In this document: positions 25,545-34,292 of the stretch, in pieces | How the letters are laid out: the number at the start of each line of letters is the position of its first letter | How positions within the stretch are numbered: the first letter of the stretch is position 1 | DNA from: an uncultured Acidimicrobiales bacterium | GTDB lineage: Bacteria; Actinomycetota; Acidimicrobiia; Acidimicrobiales; SZUA-35 | DNA length: 34,658 bases | Reading direction: 5' to 3' | Assembly: GCA_938009905.1 (NCBI GenBank) | Contig: CALLGK010000120.1 | Location: 1-34,658, forward strand | Translations under genes and position numbers: made by a program | Notes under the pieces: model-generated | The model's input: only the letters and a program-made list of their open reading frames with translations | The model's database searches: none | Told to the model about the DNA's origin: nothing

Positions 25545-26869
25545 GAGACACCCTCCTGGGTTTGCCAGCGAACGGGTAACGACTTGAGACCCTGTTGGAA
25601 GTTGGACTGCAAGCGGACGGGCTCGCCCGCCAGCTCGAGCTGGCCGAGTTGGCTGTTCAGCTCGCCGAGCATCGAGCTCACCTGACGCCTGGCCAAGTGG
25701 GCACCAAGGCAGAAGTGCGGGCCGAAGCCAAACGAGACGTGATCGTTGCTCCCCCGGCTCAAATCAAGCCGGTGAGGGTCGGCAAACACCTCGGGGTCAC
25801 GGTTGGCAGCGACGTGGTACACCGCCACCTTGTCACCAGCCGTGATCGCAACACCGCCGAGCTCAACGTCGATCGTGGCCGTCCGGCGAAAGTGGGTCAC
25901 CGGTGGCCAGAAGCGGAGCAGCTCTTCAACCGCCGACGGCAGCAAGCCAGGATCACTCAGCAGCCGCTCGTATTCGCCCGGGTGCTCGATCAGCGACAAG
26001 ACCGCTCCTGGGATGCCGTTTCGAAGCGTCTCGTTGCCAGCCACAGCAAAGAGAAAGAACAGCGTTTCGAACTCGTCGTTCGACACCCTCGTGCCATCAA
26101 GCTCGGCTTGCAGGAGCAGCGACATGATGTCGCCCCCGGGCTCACGTCGCTTCATCTCAGCAAGCTCGTGGGCGTAGGCATACATATCGGCGAGCCCGGC
26201 TCGGCTCCTCGGATCGGGCAACGTGCCATCGGCGGCAGGCACCGGGCGAACGGCAAGCGCCCGCCGCGCCATGTCGGTGCCCTGAGCAACATCGAAGGTG
26301 GCCGAGCCTGCGTAGTCGACGTCTTGGTAGCCGATCACCCGGTTCGACCAGTCGTACAGCAGCCTTCGGTCCTCCTCTGGTACGCCAAGCACGGCTGCGA
26401 GGACGGCAACCGGAAGATCGGCGACGACGTCGGTCACGAGGTCGCAGCTCCCACGAGGAGCCACGGCCGCAACCAGCGATCTCGCTCGCTCTGCGATCTC
26501 GGTGTCAAGCAACGCAATGGCTCGAGGCACAAACGCCTTCGCCAACAGGCCCCGCAGACGGTTGTGCTCCGGTGGATCTTGGTTGAGCATCATCCGCTGC
26601 GCGAACGCCAAGTCGCTCGGCGGCGGCGTGCGCAACTGCGTGCCTCCAGCATGGCTCGAGAACGTCGCCGCGTCTTTCAGCACCCGCTTGGTCTCGGCAT
26701 GACCGAACACTGCCCAGTAGCCGGGCCCCTCAGCCGACCCGTGCAGCGCTGGCTCGGGCACCCACACCACCGTGCCGGACTGTCGCAATCGATCGATGGC
26801 GTCGTGAGGTGCGCCGCGGACATAGGTCGCCGAGTCGTAGAGGGCGAGGACGTCGGCATCGTTGGGCAC
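25541..26869 (-). CDS. Cytochrome P450
   Basis: I-helix AVAGNETLRNG; haem loop FGFGPHFCLGAHLARRQ; 4-bp overlap with downstream hydrolase. Confidence 0.96.
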   Translation of the reverse strand: MPNDADVLALYDSATYVRGAPHDAIDRLRQSGTVVWVPEPALHGSAEGPGYWAVFGHAETKRVLKDAATFSSHAGGTQLRTPPPSDLAFAQRMMLNQDPPEHNRLRGLLAKAFVPRAIALLDTEIAERARSLVAAVAPRGSCDLVTDVVADLPVAVLAAVLGVPEEDRRLLYDWSNRVIGYQDVDYAGSATFDVAQGTDMARRALAVRPVPAADGTLPDPRSRAGLADMYAYAHELAEMKRREPGGDIMSLLLQAELDGTRVSNDEFETLFFLFAVAGNETLRNGIPGAVLSLIEHPGEYERLLSDPGLLPSAVEELLRFWPPVTHFRRTATIDVELGGVAITAGDKVAVYHVAANRDPEVFADPHRLDLSRGSNDHVSFGFGPHFCLGAHLARRQVSSMLGELNSQLGQLELAGEPVRLQSNFQQGLKSLPVRWQTQEGVS

Positions 26870-26936
26870 GGGCCAACACTAGGGAGCAACCCGGATTGGT
26901 TCCAAGGGACGGCTCGTGCGCCCGTCGGATGACGAG

Positions 26937-28001
26937 CTAGTCGGTGGTCAAGTCGAGAAGCAACGCTTGCAGCAGGAGCGACTCGTTGGGGTTACGCACC
27001 ATGGCGTCGCCGACGTGGGTGATGGCCGCGAGCGCATTGTCGGCCACACCGCTCGGACCCTCGATCAGCACATCGCGATAGTGGCGGCTCAAGGTGGCCA
27101 GACCGAAGCGCATCTCATCAGTGCGTAGCCGTCGCACCTCGCGCTTGTGTCGGGCCACGAGGTCGGATCGGCCAGCGCCCCGCTCCCCCGTCACCTCAAC
27201 TCGAGCATCGAGCTCGGCAATCTCAATGAGTTGCTGCGCTTCGAGGGCTTCTGTGGCCCCGTCCATCGCCTCTTTCAGCTCATTCACCAAGCTGACAACT
27301 GCGGCGCCCGTGCCATCGAGGCGGCTTGGCACGCTCTGCCAGAGTTCAGCCCGCTCGGCGAGCGCATCGTCTGTCGCCAGCAACCGGGCTCGGGCGAGGT
27401 CGCCTCCTGAGGCGGCCGCTGCGTTCTTCGCCCGCTTGGGATTGACGCCTTCGGTGACCAGCACCGTCACGATGAGCTGGACGGGTACCGCAACGAAGTC
27501 GATCGTGACACAGCGAGAGGCGATGGTGATGATGTCGGGCGGCACCTCTTCGGCCAGCAGCACGAACACGGCGGACGGTGGGGGCTCCTCGATGACTTTG
27601 AGGAGCTTGCCGATGGCTGCTTCTTCGATCGCATCAACACCGCCGACAACGATGACCTTGCGAGCGCCCTCGACGGGCGAGACGGTGCCGTGCCGAATGA
27701 TCTGCTCGGCTTCTGTGACGCGCAATGCCGCGCCCTCGGCCTCAACGATCGTGAGGTCGGGGTGAGTGCCGGCCAGGCAGAGTCGCCGGTGTCGTTCGGC
27801 GGCCTCCCCGTCTGATCCTTCTGATAGCAACAGTGCTGCGAAGGCAAAGGCGGCCTGACGCCGACCGCTGCCCCGGGGCCCAAGAAACATGTAGGCGTGC
27901 ACCGGTGCTGAGGCGGCAGCTTGGAGCTGGGCCACCGCGGTGTTCTGACCGATCACGCCGCCAAAGACATCGTCTGACGTCGGACTCTCCGCAAGGCTCA
28001 T
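26937..28001 (-). CDS. holB: DNA polymerase III delta' subunit
   Basis: FGGVIGQNTAVAQLQAA...HAYMFLGPRGSGRRQAAFAFA; ADAIEEAAIGKLLKVIEEPP-type region; SRC motif (ASRCVTIDF); upstream tmk. Confidence 0.88.
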   Translation of the reverse strand: MSLAESPTSDDVFGGVIGQNTAVAQLQAAASAPVHAYMFLGPRGSGRRQAAFAFAALLLSEGSDGEAAERHRRLCLAGTHPDLTIVEAEGAALRVTEAEQIIRHGTVSPVEGARKVIVVGGVDAIEEAAIGKLLKVIEEPPPSAVFVLLAEEVPPDIITIASRCVTIDFVAVPVQLIVTVLVTEGVNPKRAKNAAAASGGDLARARLLATDDALAERAELWQSVPSRLDGTGAAVVSLVNELKEAMDGATEALEAQQLIEIAELDARVEVTGERGAGRSDLVARHKREVRRLRTDEMRFGLATLSRHYRDVLIEGPSGVADNALAAITHVGDAMVRNPNESLLLQALLLDLTTD

Positions 28002-28609
28002 TCGTCAGTCCAATCGAATCGATCGGCGAGTGCTGACCACACTCGTTGTGATACCTCGTCGATGGTTCCGTTGGCCTCGAGCACAACAAAACGATCGGGC
28101 TCGTTGTTGGCGAGTTCGAGATACGTGGCGCGCACCGTGTCGTGAAAGGCGTCGCCTTCTTGTTCGAGTCGATCGCTGCTGCGACGACCACGGGGGCCAG
28201 CACCAGCTGGACAATCAAGGAGCACAACCACGTCTGGCCAGCGTCCTGCCATCGCCCAGTCGTTCACCGAACGGACGGCATCGATGCCGAGGCCTCGGGC
28301 ACCGCCCTGATAGGCCAGCGACGAGTAGGCGGTGCGGTCAGAAACGACGTGACGGCCAGCCTCGAGAGCCGGCACCACAAGCTCCTCGAGATGTTGGGCT
28401 CGGTCGGCGGCCATCATCAGGGTCTCGGCTCGCGAACCAACGGGTGCTTCACCAACGCCGAGCAGCAACTTCCGCAGCTGAGCACCGAGCTCGGTGCCGC
28501 CTGGTTCCAGCGTCAGCAGCGCATCAATTCGCTTGGCCAGAATCTTGGCTTGCGTGCTCTTTCCGGAGCCCTCGCCACCCTCGAATGCAATGTAGAGCCC
28601 CGCAGCCAT
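27998..28609 (-). CDS. tmk: Thymidylate kinase
   Basis: IAFEGGEGSGKSTQAK; EPGGTELGAQLR; VSDRTAYSSLAYQG. Confidence 0.92.
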   Translation of the reverse strand: MAAGLYIAFEGGEGSGKSTQAKILAKRIDALLTLEPGGTELGAQLRKLLLGVGEAPVGSRAETLMMAADRAQHLEELVVPALEAGRHVVSDRTAYSSLAYQGGARGLGIDAVRSVNDWAMAGRWPDVVVLLDCPAGAGPRGRRSSDRLEQEGDAFHDTVRATYLELANNEPDRFVVLEANGTIDEVSQRVWSALADRFDWTDE

Positions 28610-28616
28610 GGGCTGC

Positions 28617-31439
28617 TCAGAATGCGTCGGTCTCGGGATCAACCCCGAGCTGGGCATCACTGGCGTCGACGTCTGGGGTCACCACGGCCGGCGGATCAGC
28701 CGGCTCAGTCGCCGCCGCCTTCTTCTTGGTGGCCTTCTTCTTCGTCGCCTTTTTCTTGGTGGCTTTCTTGGCTGTGGCCTTCTTCTTGGTGGCCTTTTTC
28801 TTTGTGGCCTTCTTTTTCTTCTTCTTGGGGCCACCGTCGGCCGCAACCTTGATGCGGCGTTCGATCAACAGCTCGGCGGCTCGGTCGATCGTGAGGTTCT
28901 CTTCGGTGTCGCCCTTGCGCAGGCTGGCGTTGACTTCACCGTCTGTCACATACGGACCGAAGCGGCCGTCCTTGAGCTGCACCTCGGCACCGGTGACCGG
29001 ATCTTCACCGACGATCTTGACCGGCGCAGCCGGCTTTTGACCACGACGTCGCTTCGGCTGCGCCATGACCTCGAGTGCCTTTGGCAGCTCGAGCGACAGC
29101 AGCTCTGCTTCTTCTTCGAGACTGCGCGAGTCCTTCTTGGTGTTGCCCTCTTCGTCGACGAAGATCTTCTCGATGTAGGGGCCGTAGCGACCGTTGTAGG
29201 CGGTGATTACGCCCTGGTCGGCAGGGTCGATACCGATCTCGCGAGGAAGCTTGAGGAGCTCAACGGCCTCTTCGAACGTGATCTCTTCTGGCTTCAATGT
29301 CTTGAACAATGAGCTGGTCTTTGGCTTTTCGCCTGTCTCAGCGTCGTGATCGCCCATCTGGACGTACGGACCGAAGCGGCCAGCCTTCACAAACACGGGG
29401 AGATCGGTCTCGGGATGGGTGCCGAGTTCACGGTCGCTCTTGGGCGCTTCGAGCAGTTCGACGGCCCGCTCTGGCGTGAGCTCGTCTGGGGCCAGATCGT
29501 CTGGGATCGACGCTCGGTCTTCGCCTCGTTCGAGGTAGGGGCCGTAGCGGCCGACGCGAGCCACGATGGCGACGCCATCTTCGTCGCCGCCGATTGGGAT
29601 CGAGTTGACGGCCCGGGCATCGATGTCGCCCAGCCGCTCGTTGACCTTCTTCTTCAGTCCTTCATCGGCGCTATTGCCAAAGTAGAACTCGGTGAGCCAT
29701 GGAACCGTCTCTTTGCCGCCACCGGCGATGGAGTCGAGATCGGTCTCCATCTTGGCCGTGAAGGCATAGTCGACCAGGTTGGGGAAGTGCTGTTCGAGCA
29801 ACCCGGTCACGGCGAAGGCCTTGAAGCTTGGAACGAGGGCTGAGCCCTTCTTCCACACGTACTCGCGAGCCTGGATCGTGCCCATGATTGAGGCGTAGGT
29901 CGACGGACGTCCCACCTCGAGTCGTTCGAGCTCCTTGACGAGCGAAGCCTCGGTGTAGCGAGCGGGAGGTTGGGTGTCGTGCCCGGCGGCAACGAGGGAC
30001 TCAACGGTTGCGCCATCACCCTCGTTGAGGGGCGGCAGCAACTGTTCAGCTGCTTCTTCTGAGTTCTTGTCGTCCTCTTCGTCTGTCGACTCTTTGTAGA
30101 CCTTCAGGAAGCCCTGATGAGTAATGACGGTACCGGCGGTCGAGAAGACGGTCTTGCGGCCATCAGTCGCATCGACCCCGAGTCGCAAGGTGACCGTTTC
30201 GCCGGTGGCGTCTGTCATCTGCGAAGCAACGGTGCGCTGCCAGATCAGCTCGTAGACCGCGAGGTCCTGCTTCGACAATTCGCCAGCGACCTCTTCAGGT
30301 GTCCGGAAGCGATCCCCCGATGGGCGGATGGCCTCGTGGGCCTCTTGCGCATTTTGCGTCTTCCCTTTGTAAACCCTGGGTCCGTCTGGCAGGAACTCCT
30401 CACCAAAACGCTCTTGGATCTGGCTTCGAGCAGCAGAGACGGCCTGATCGGACAGGGTCGTCGAGTCGGTACGCATGTAGGTGATGAATCCCCGCTCGTA
30501 CAGACCTTGCGCCACGCGCATGGCGGGCGACGAACCGAGGCGAAGCTTGCGGCTCGCCTCTTGCTGGTAGGTCGACGTAATAAACGGTGCAGCCGGACGG
30601 CGGCGGTATGGCTTGGCCTCGCGGCTTTGCACCGTTGCCGGACGCTGGGTGAGCGCCTGCACGAGTCCGTTGGCGCCAACCTCGTCGAGATGCACGGCGT
30701 TCTCACGAGAGAGCTTGCCGTCTTGACCAAAGTCGCGGCCGGTGGCGACGCGGTTTCCGTCGACCTCAACAAGCAGGGCCTCGAATGGCCGCTCTGCTTC
30801 TGCAGCGTCAAACGTGCCTTTGACATCCCAGTAGTTGGCAGAGCGGAACGCCATGCGCTCACGCTCTCGCTCGACGACGATCCGGGTGGCGACGCTCTGC
30901 ACACGACCAGCCGAAAGCTTCGGCATGACCTTCTTCCAGAGCACCGGCGACACTTCGTAGCCATAGAGACGGTCGAGAAGTCGGCGAGCTTCCTGGGCAT
31001 CAACGAGGTGACGGTCGAGTTCGCCCGGCGACTCGATCGCACGCTGGATGGCCTCGGGTGTGATCTCGGTGAAGACGATGCGCTTGACCGGCACCTTGGG
31101 GTTCAAGACCTGCGTGAGGTGCCACGCGATGGCCTCGCCTTCGCGGTCCTTATCGGTGGCAAGAATGAGCTCGTCCGCATCCTTCATCAAGGACTTGAGT
31201 TTCTTGACTTGGTCCTTCTTGTCCGCCGAAACGACGTAGAGCGCCTTGAAGTCGTTGTCGACATCAATGCCGAGCTTTGACCACTTCTCGGACTTGTACG
31301 CGGCTGGCACATCAGCCGCATTCCGAGGCAGATCGCGGATATGCCCAATCGAAGAGTCGACGATGTAATCGTCGCCGAGAATCTCGGAGATCTTCTTGGT
31401 CTTCGCTGGGGACTCGACGATGACTAGGGCTTGGGGCAC
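28617..31439 (-). CDS. topA: DNA topoisomerase I with Lys/Ala/Thr-rich C-terminal tail
   Basis: ALVIVESPAKTKKISEILG; ATDKDREGEAIAWHL; GFITYMRTDSTTLS; C-terminal GRFGPYV repeats; tail KKKKKKATKKKATKKKATAKKATKKK... Confidence 0.96.
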   Translation of the reverse strand: MPQALVIVESPAKTKKISEILGDDYIVDSSIGHIRDLPRNAADVPAAYKSEKWSKLGIDVDNDFKALYVVSADKKDQVKKLKSLMKDADELILATDKDREGEAIAWHLTQVLNPKVPVKRIVFTEITPEAIQRAIESPGELDRHLVDAQEARRLLDRLYGYEVSPVLWKKVMPKLSAGRVQSVATRIVVERERERMAFRSANYWDVKGTFDAAEAERPFEALLVEVDGNRVATGRDFGQDGKLSRENAVHLDEVGANGLVQALTQRPATVQSREAKPYRRRPAAPFITSTYQQEASRKLRLGSSPAMRVAQGLYERGFITYMRTDSTTLSDQAVSAARSQIQERFGEEFLPDGPRVYKGKTQNAQEAHEAIRPSGDRFRTPEEVAGELSKQDLAVYELIWQRTVASQMTDATGETVTLRLGVDATDGRKTVFSTAGTVITHQGFLKVYKESTDEEDDKNSEEAAEQLLPPLNEGDGATVESLVAAGHDTQPPARYTEASLVKELERLEVGRPSTYASIMGTIQAREYVWKKGSALVPSFKAFAVTGLLEQHFPNLVDYAFTAKMETDLDSIAGGGKETVPWLTEFYFGNSADEGLKKKVNERLGDIDARAVNSIPIGGDEDGVAIVARVGRYGPYLERGEDRASIPDDLAPDELTPERAVELLEAPKSDRELGTHPETDLPVFVKAGRFGPYVQMGDHDAETGEKPKTSSLFKTLKPEEITFEEAVELLKLPREIGIDPADQGVITAYNGRYGPYIEKIFVDEEGNTKKDSRSLEEEAELLSLELPKALEVMAQPKRRRGQKPAAPVKIVGEDPVTGAEVQLKDGRFGPYVTDGEVNASLRKGDTEENLTIDRAAELLIERRIKVAADGGPKKKKKKATKKKATKKKATAKKATKKKATKKKATKKKAAATEPADPPAVVTPDVDASDAQLGVDPETDAF

Positions 31440-31507
31440 AGCGGGGAGGGTAGGAAGTCAGGGAGTGTTTTTGCGAACACCCACGGAGATTTGATGAACG
31501 AACGTGA

Positions 31508-31532
31508 CCGTTGACCTACGTCAAACGGTTGC
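31508..31532 (-). terminator. Stem-loop at nhaA stop codon
   Basis: Plus-strand CCGTTGAC-CTAC-GTCAAACGG (one bulge) overlapping the nhaA stop; weak U-tract. Confidence 0.35.
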
Positions 31533-32954
31533 TTCGACTGGCTCTGGATCGGCGACATCAGGCTCGATGTGAGCACTCTCGACCGGCGGTGCGCCTCGCA
31601 AAATGAGGGCACCGACAATTGAAGCGGCGAGCGAGGCGAACAGGATGCCAAGTGTCGCTTGATCCTTGATGGCGTCGTTGTCGGCGAAGGCCAGGTTGTT
31701 GATAAAGAGGGCGACCGTGAAGCCGATACCGGCAACTGCACCAGCGCCGATGACGTGGCGCATGGTGACCCCTTCCGGAAGAACAGCGAGCCCGGAGCGG
31801 ACGGCCATGAGGGCAAAGATGAAGATGCCGAGCGGCTTTCCAACCACCAGACCCAGGAAGATGCCGAGCGACACGAGCGACGTTGCCGCTTCGCTGATCG
31901 CCTCGCCAGACAACGACACGCCTGCGTTCGCTAACGCAAACACGGGGATCACAAAGAAGCTCGTCCACGGACTCACGAGTGCGAGCTGCCGGTTACACAC
32001 CGACACCGACTCACGCAGCTTCCAGTTGGCGTTACGCAATCCGGCAGGATCGGCGTTGTCGCCAGAGATGAGGTCTTCGATCGACTCGAAGCGACGCTGC
32101 CCGACGAGCGGCTTGGCCGGTGTGAGCATGCCGAGTGCAACACCAGCGATCGTGGCGTGCACACCCGAGCGGAACGTGGCGTACCAAACGAACACGCCGA
32201 CGATGATGTACATCGGGGTGTACCAGATCTTCATGCGCTGCATCGCGACGACGAGCGCGAGCCCGAGGAGGGCGTAGATCATCCAGTCGAAGTGGATCGA
32301 GCTCGTGTAGAAAATCGCGATCACGAGGATGGCACCGATGTCGTCGACGATGGCCAACGTGAGCAAGAACAGCTTCAGTTTGCGTGGAATGCGAGGGCCG
32401 AGCAGGGCAAGCACCCCAACCGCAAAGGCGATGTCGGTGGCCATGGGGATACCCCAGCCGCCCAGTCCTTCGCCGCCGATGTTGAGCATGGCATAGAGGC
32501 CTGCGGGAATGACCATGCCGCCGATTGCGCCGATGGCGGGGAGGGCGGCGATCTTTGGGTCGCGCAGGTCGCCAACGACGAGCTCAGATTTGATCTCGAG
32601 CCCGACCACAAAGAAGAACAGCACCATCAGGGCGTCGTTGACCCACAATTCGAGCGACAGACCGTGGTCGTCGTGCAAGAACGGCATCCACGAACCAATG
32701 GCCAGGTCGACTTCGGTCTCCCACAGATGGTGGTAGCTCTCGCTCCACGGGGAGTTGGCCCAGATCAGGGCGACGGCGGTTGCGATCAACAACAGAACGC
32801 CGGATGCGGCTTCTTGTGCGAGGAACCGAACCATGGGGCGGGCCACAGTCTTGGCCAGGCGCGTGTCGCCACCGCTCCACGCTTCTCGTCTTACTTTGAT
32901 GGAACCTTCGGACACGTGGACATCGTACTTTCGAGACGGTTCCCCCCGACTCAT
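31521..32954 (-). CDS. nhaA: Na+/H+ antiporter NhaA
   Basis: FFFVVGLEIKSELVVGDLRDP; MATDIAFAVGVLALLG; LAIVDDIGAILVIA; GVHATIAGVALGMLTP. Confidence 0.94.
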   Translation of the reverse strand: MSRGEPSRKYDVHVSEGSIKVRREAWSGGDTRLAKTVARPMVRFLAQEAASGVLLLIATAVALIWANSPWSESYHHLWETEVDLAIGSWMPFLHDDHGLSLELWVNDALMVLFFFVVGLEIKSELVVGDLRDPKIAALPAIGAIGGMVIPAGLYAMLNIGGEGLGGWGIPMATDIAFAVGVLALLGPRIPRKLKLFLLTLAIVDDIGAILVIAIFYTSSIHFDWMIYALLGLALVVAMQRMKIWYTPMYIIVGVFVWYATFRSGVHATIAGVALGMLTPAKPLVGQRRFESIEDLISGDNADPAGLRNANWKLRESVSVCNRQLALVSPWTSFFVIPVFALANAGVSLSGEAISEAATSLVSLGIFLGLVVGKPLGIFIFALMAVRSGLAVLPEGVTMRHVIGAGAVAGIGFTVALFINNLAFADNDAIKDQATLGILFASLAASIVGALILRGAPPVESAHIEPDVADPEPVEATV

Positions 32955-32960
32955 GGGGGG
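32942..32960 (-). promoter_or_regulatory. Hairpin presenting the predicted nhaA start codon in its loop
   Basis: Coding-strand CCCCCC-ATGAGTC-GGGGGG; AAGGAG about 13 nt upstream of the ATG. Confidence 0.45.
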
Positions 32961-32996
32961 CGTGACACTCCTTACATCGGCACAAAGAATCCAATA

Positions 32997-33020
32997 AGAA
33001 GGTCAAGACTTTGACCTTCT
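32997..33020 (+). promoter_or_regulatory. Perfect 10-bp inverted repeat upstream of thiolase, overlapping a possible -35
   Basis: AGAAGGTCAA-GACT-TTGACCTTCT; right arm contains TTGACC. Confidence 0.55.
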
Positions 33021-33089
33021 AAGCGTTGGGTCGGTACGTTCATAGGTACCAACGTGGCTTCCGAAGCCCCGAACCCAGGAGCACTCAAT

Positions 33090-34262
33090 ATGCGCGAAGC
33101 CGTCTTTGTTTCGTACGCCCGCACCGGTCTGGCCAAGGCCGGCCGCGGCGGATTCAACCAGACGCCAGCTATGTCCATGGCTGCCCATGCCATCAAGCAC
33201 GCCGTCGCCAAGGCCGGCGTCGAGCCCGAGGCTGTCGAAGACGTGGCCCTCGGAAACGGCGCTCACGGCGCAGGCAACCTCGGTCGCCTTGCTGGCCTTC
33301 TCGCCGGCATGCCTGTCACCACCGGCGGCAACACCATCCAGCGTCACTGCTCGTCTGGCCTCAACTCGATCGCCGTCGCTGCGAACCACATCAAGATGGA
33401 TTCCGCAGACGTCGTCGTCGCCGGTGGCGTCGAGTCGATCTCGATCCCCAGCCCCGGCATGGGTGGCGAGATCAACATGGATCCTGAGCTCACGCTCAAG
33501 TACCCGGCCATCTACATGGCCATGATCGAGACCGCCGACATCGTGGCCGAGCGCTACAACGTCAGCCGCGAGTACCAAGACGAGTACTCACTCGAGTCGC
33601 AGATGCGCACCGCCGCAGCGCAAGAGAACGGTCTGTACGAAGACGAGATCGTTCCCATGAACACCAAGATGAAGCTCGTCGATCGCGAGACCGGCGAAGA
33701 GTCAATCGTCGACTACGTCGTCGACAAGGACGAGTGCAACCGTCCAAGCACCACCATCGAAGGCCTGGCCAAGCTCAAGCCTGTTCGTGGCGAAGGCAAC
33801 TACATCACCGCCGGTAACGCCTCACAGCTTTCCGACGGTGCCGCCGCCGTGGTGATGATGTCCGACGAGGAAGCATCTCGTCGCAACATCGAGCCAATGG
33901 GCGCCTTCAAGGGTTGGGCTGTTGCTGGCTGCGAGCCAGACGAGATGGGTATCGGCCCGATCTACGCCGTGCCGAAGCTGCTGAAGCGCCACGGTCTCAC
34001 CGTCGACGACATCGACATCTGGGAGCTCAACGAGGCGTTCGCTAGCCAGTGCCTCTACAGCCGTGATCAGCTCGGTATCGACCCCGAGAAGTACAACGTC
34101 AACGGTGGCTCCATTTCGATTGGTCATCCGTTCGGCATGACCGGCACCCGCTGCGCAGGACACATCCTGCAAGAGGGCAAGCGCCGCGGCGCCAAGCTCG
34201 GCGTTGTCACCATGTGCATCGGTGGCGGCCAGGGCGCAGCAGGTCTCATCGAGATCTACTGA
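33090..34262 (+). CDS. Thiolase (acetyl-CoA C-acyltransferase family)
   Basis: NTIQRHCSSGLNSIAVAANHI catalytic Cys; WELNEAFASQCLYSRDQLG; GGSISIGHPFGMTGTR; CIGGGQGAAGLIE. ATG at 33090 with AGGAG; ORF extends to GTG 33054. Confidence 0.95.
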   Translation: MREAVFVSYARTGLAKAGRGGFNQTPAMSMAAHAIKHAVAKAGVEPEAVEDVALGNGAHGAGNLGRLAGLLAGMPVTTGGNTIQRHCSSGLNSIAVAANHIKMDSADVVVAGGVESISIPSPGMGGEINMDPELTLKYPAIYMAMIETADIVAERYNVSREYQDEYSLESQMRTAAAQENGLYEDEIVPMNTKMKLVDRETGEESIVDYVVDKDECNRPSTTIEGLAKLKPVRGEGNYITAGNASQLSDGAAAVVMMSDEEASRRNIEPMGAFKGWAVAGCEPDEMGIGPIYAVPKLLKRHGLTVDDIDIWELNEAFASQCLYSRDQLGIDPEKYNVNGGSISIGHPFGMTGTRCAGHILQEGKRRGAKLGVVTMCIGGGQGAAGLIEIY

Positions 34263-34275
34263 CACAACCACATTG

Positions 34276-34292
34276 GGTCTGCTCCGCAGACC
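34276..34292 (+). terminator. Stem-loop after thiolase
   Basis: GGTCTGC-TCC-GCAGACC perfect 7-bp stem; no U-tract. Confidence 0.4.

Noticed and set aside
10417-26869. tRNA-Thr-anchored genomic island holding the catabolic array
   Set aside because: No integrase, no transposase and no second copy of the tRNA 3' end recognised; composition looks continuous. Kept only as a synteny question.
25595-26932. Long plus-strand ORF (445 aa) opposite the P450 gene, and similar long antisense ORFs (5395-6456, 23826-24992, 30117-31280)
   Set aside because: Typical antisense open frames of high-GC genes; translations are Arg/His/Gly-rich with no recognisable motifs, while the opposite strand encodes clear enzymes.
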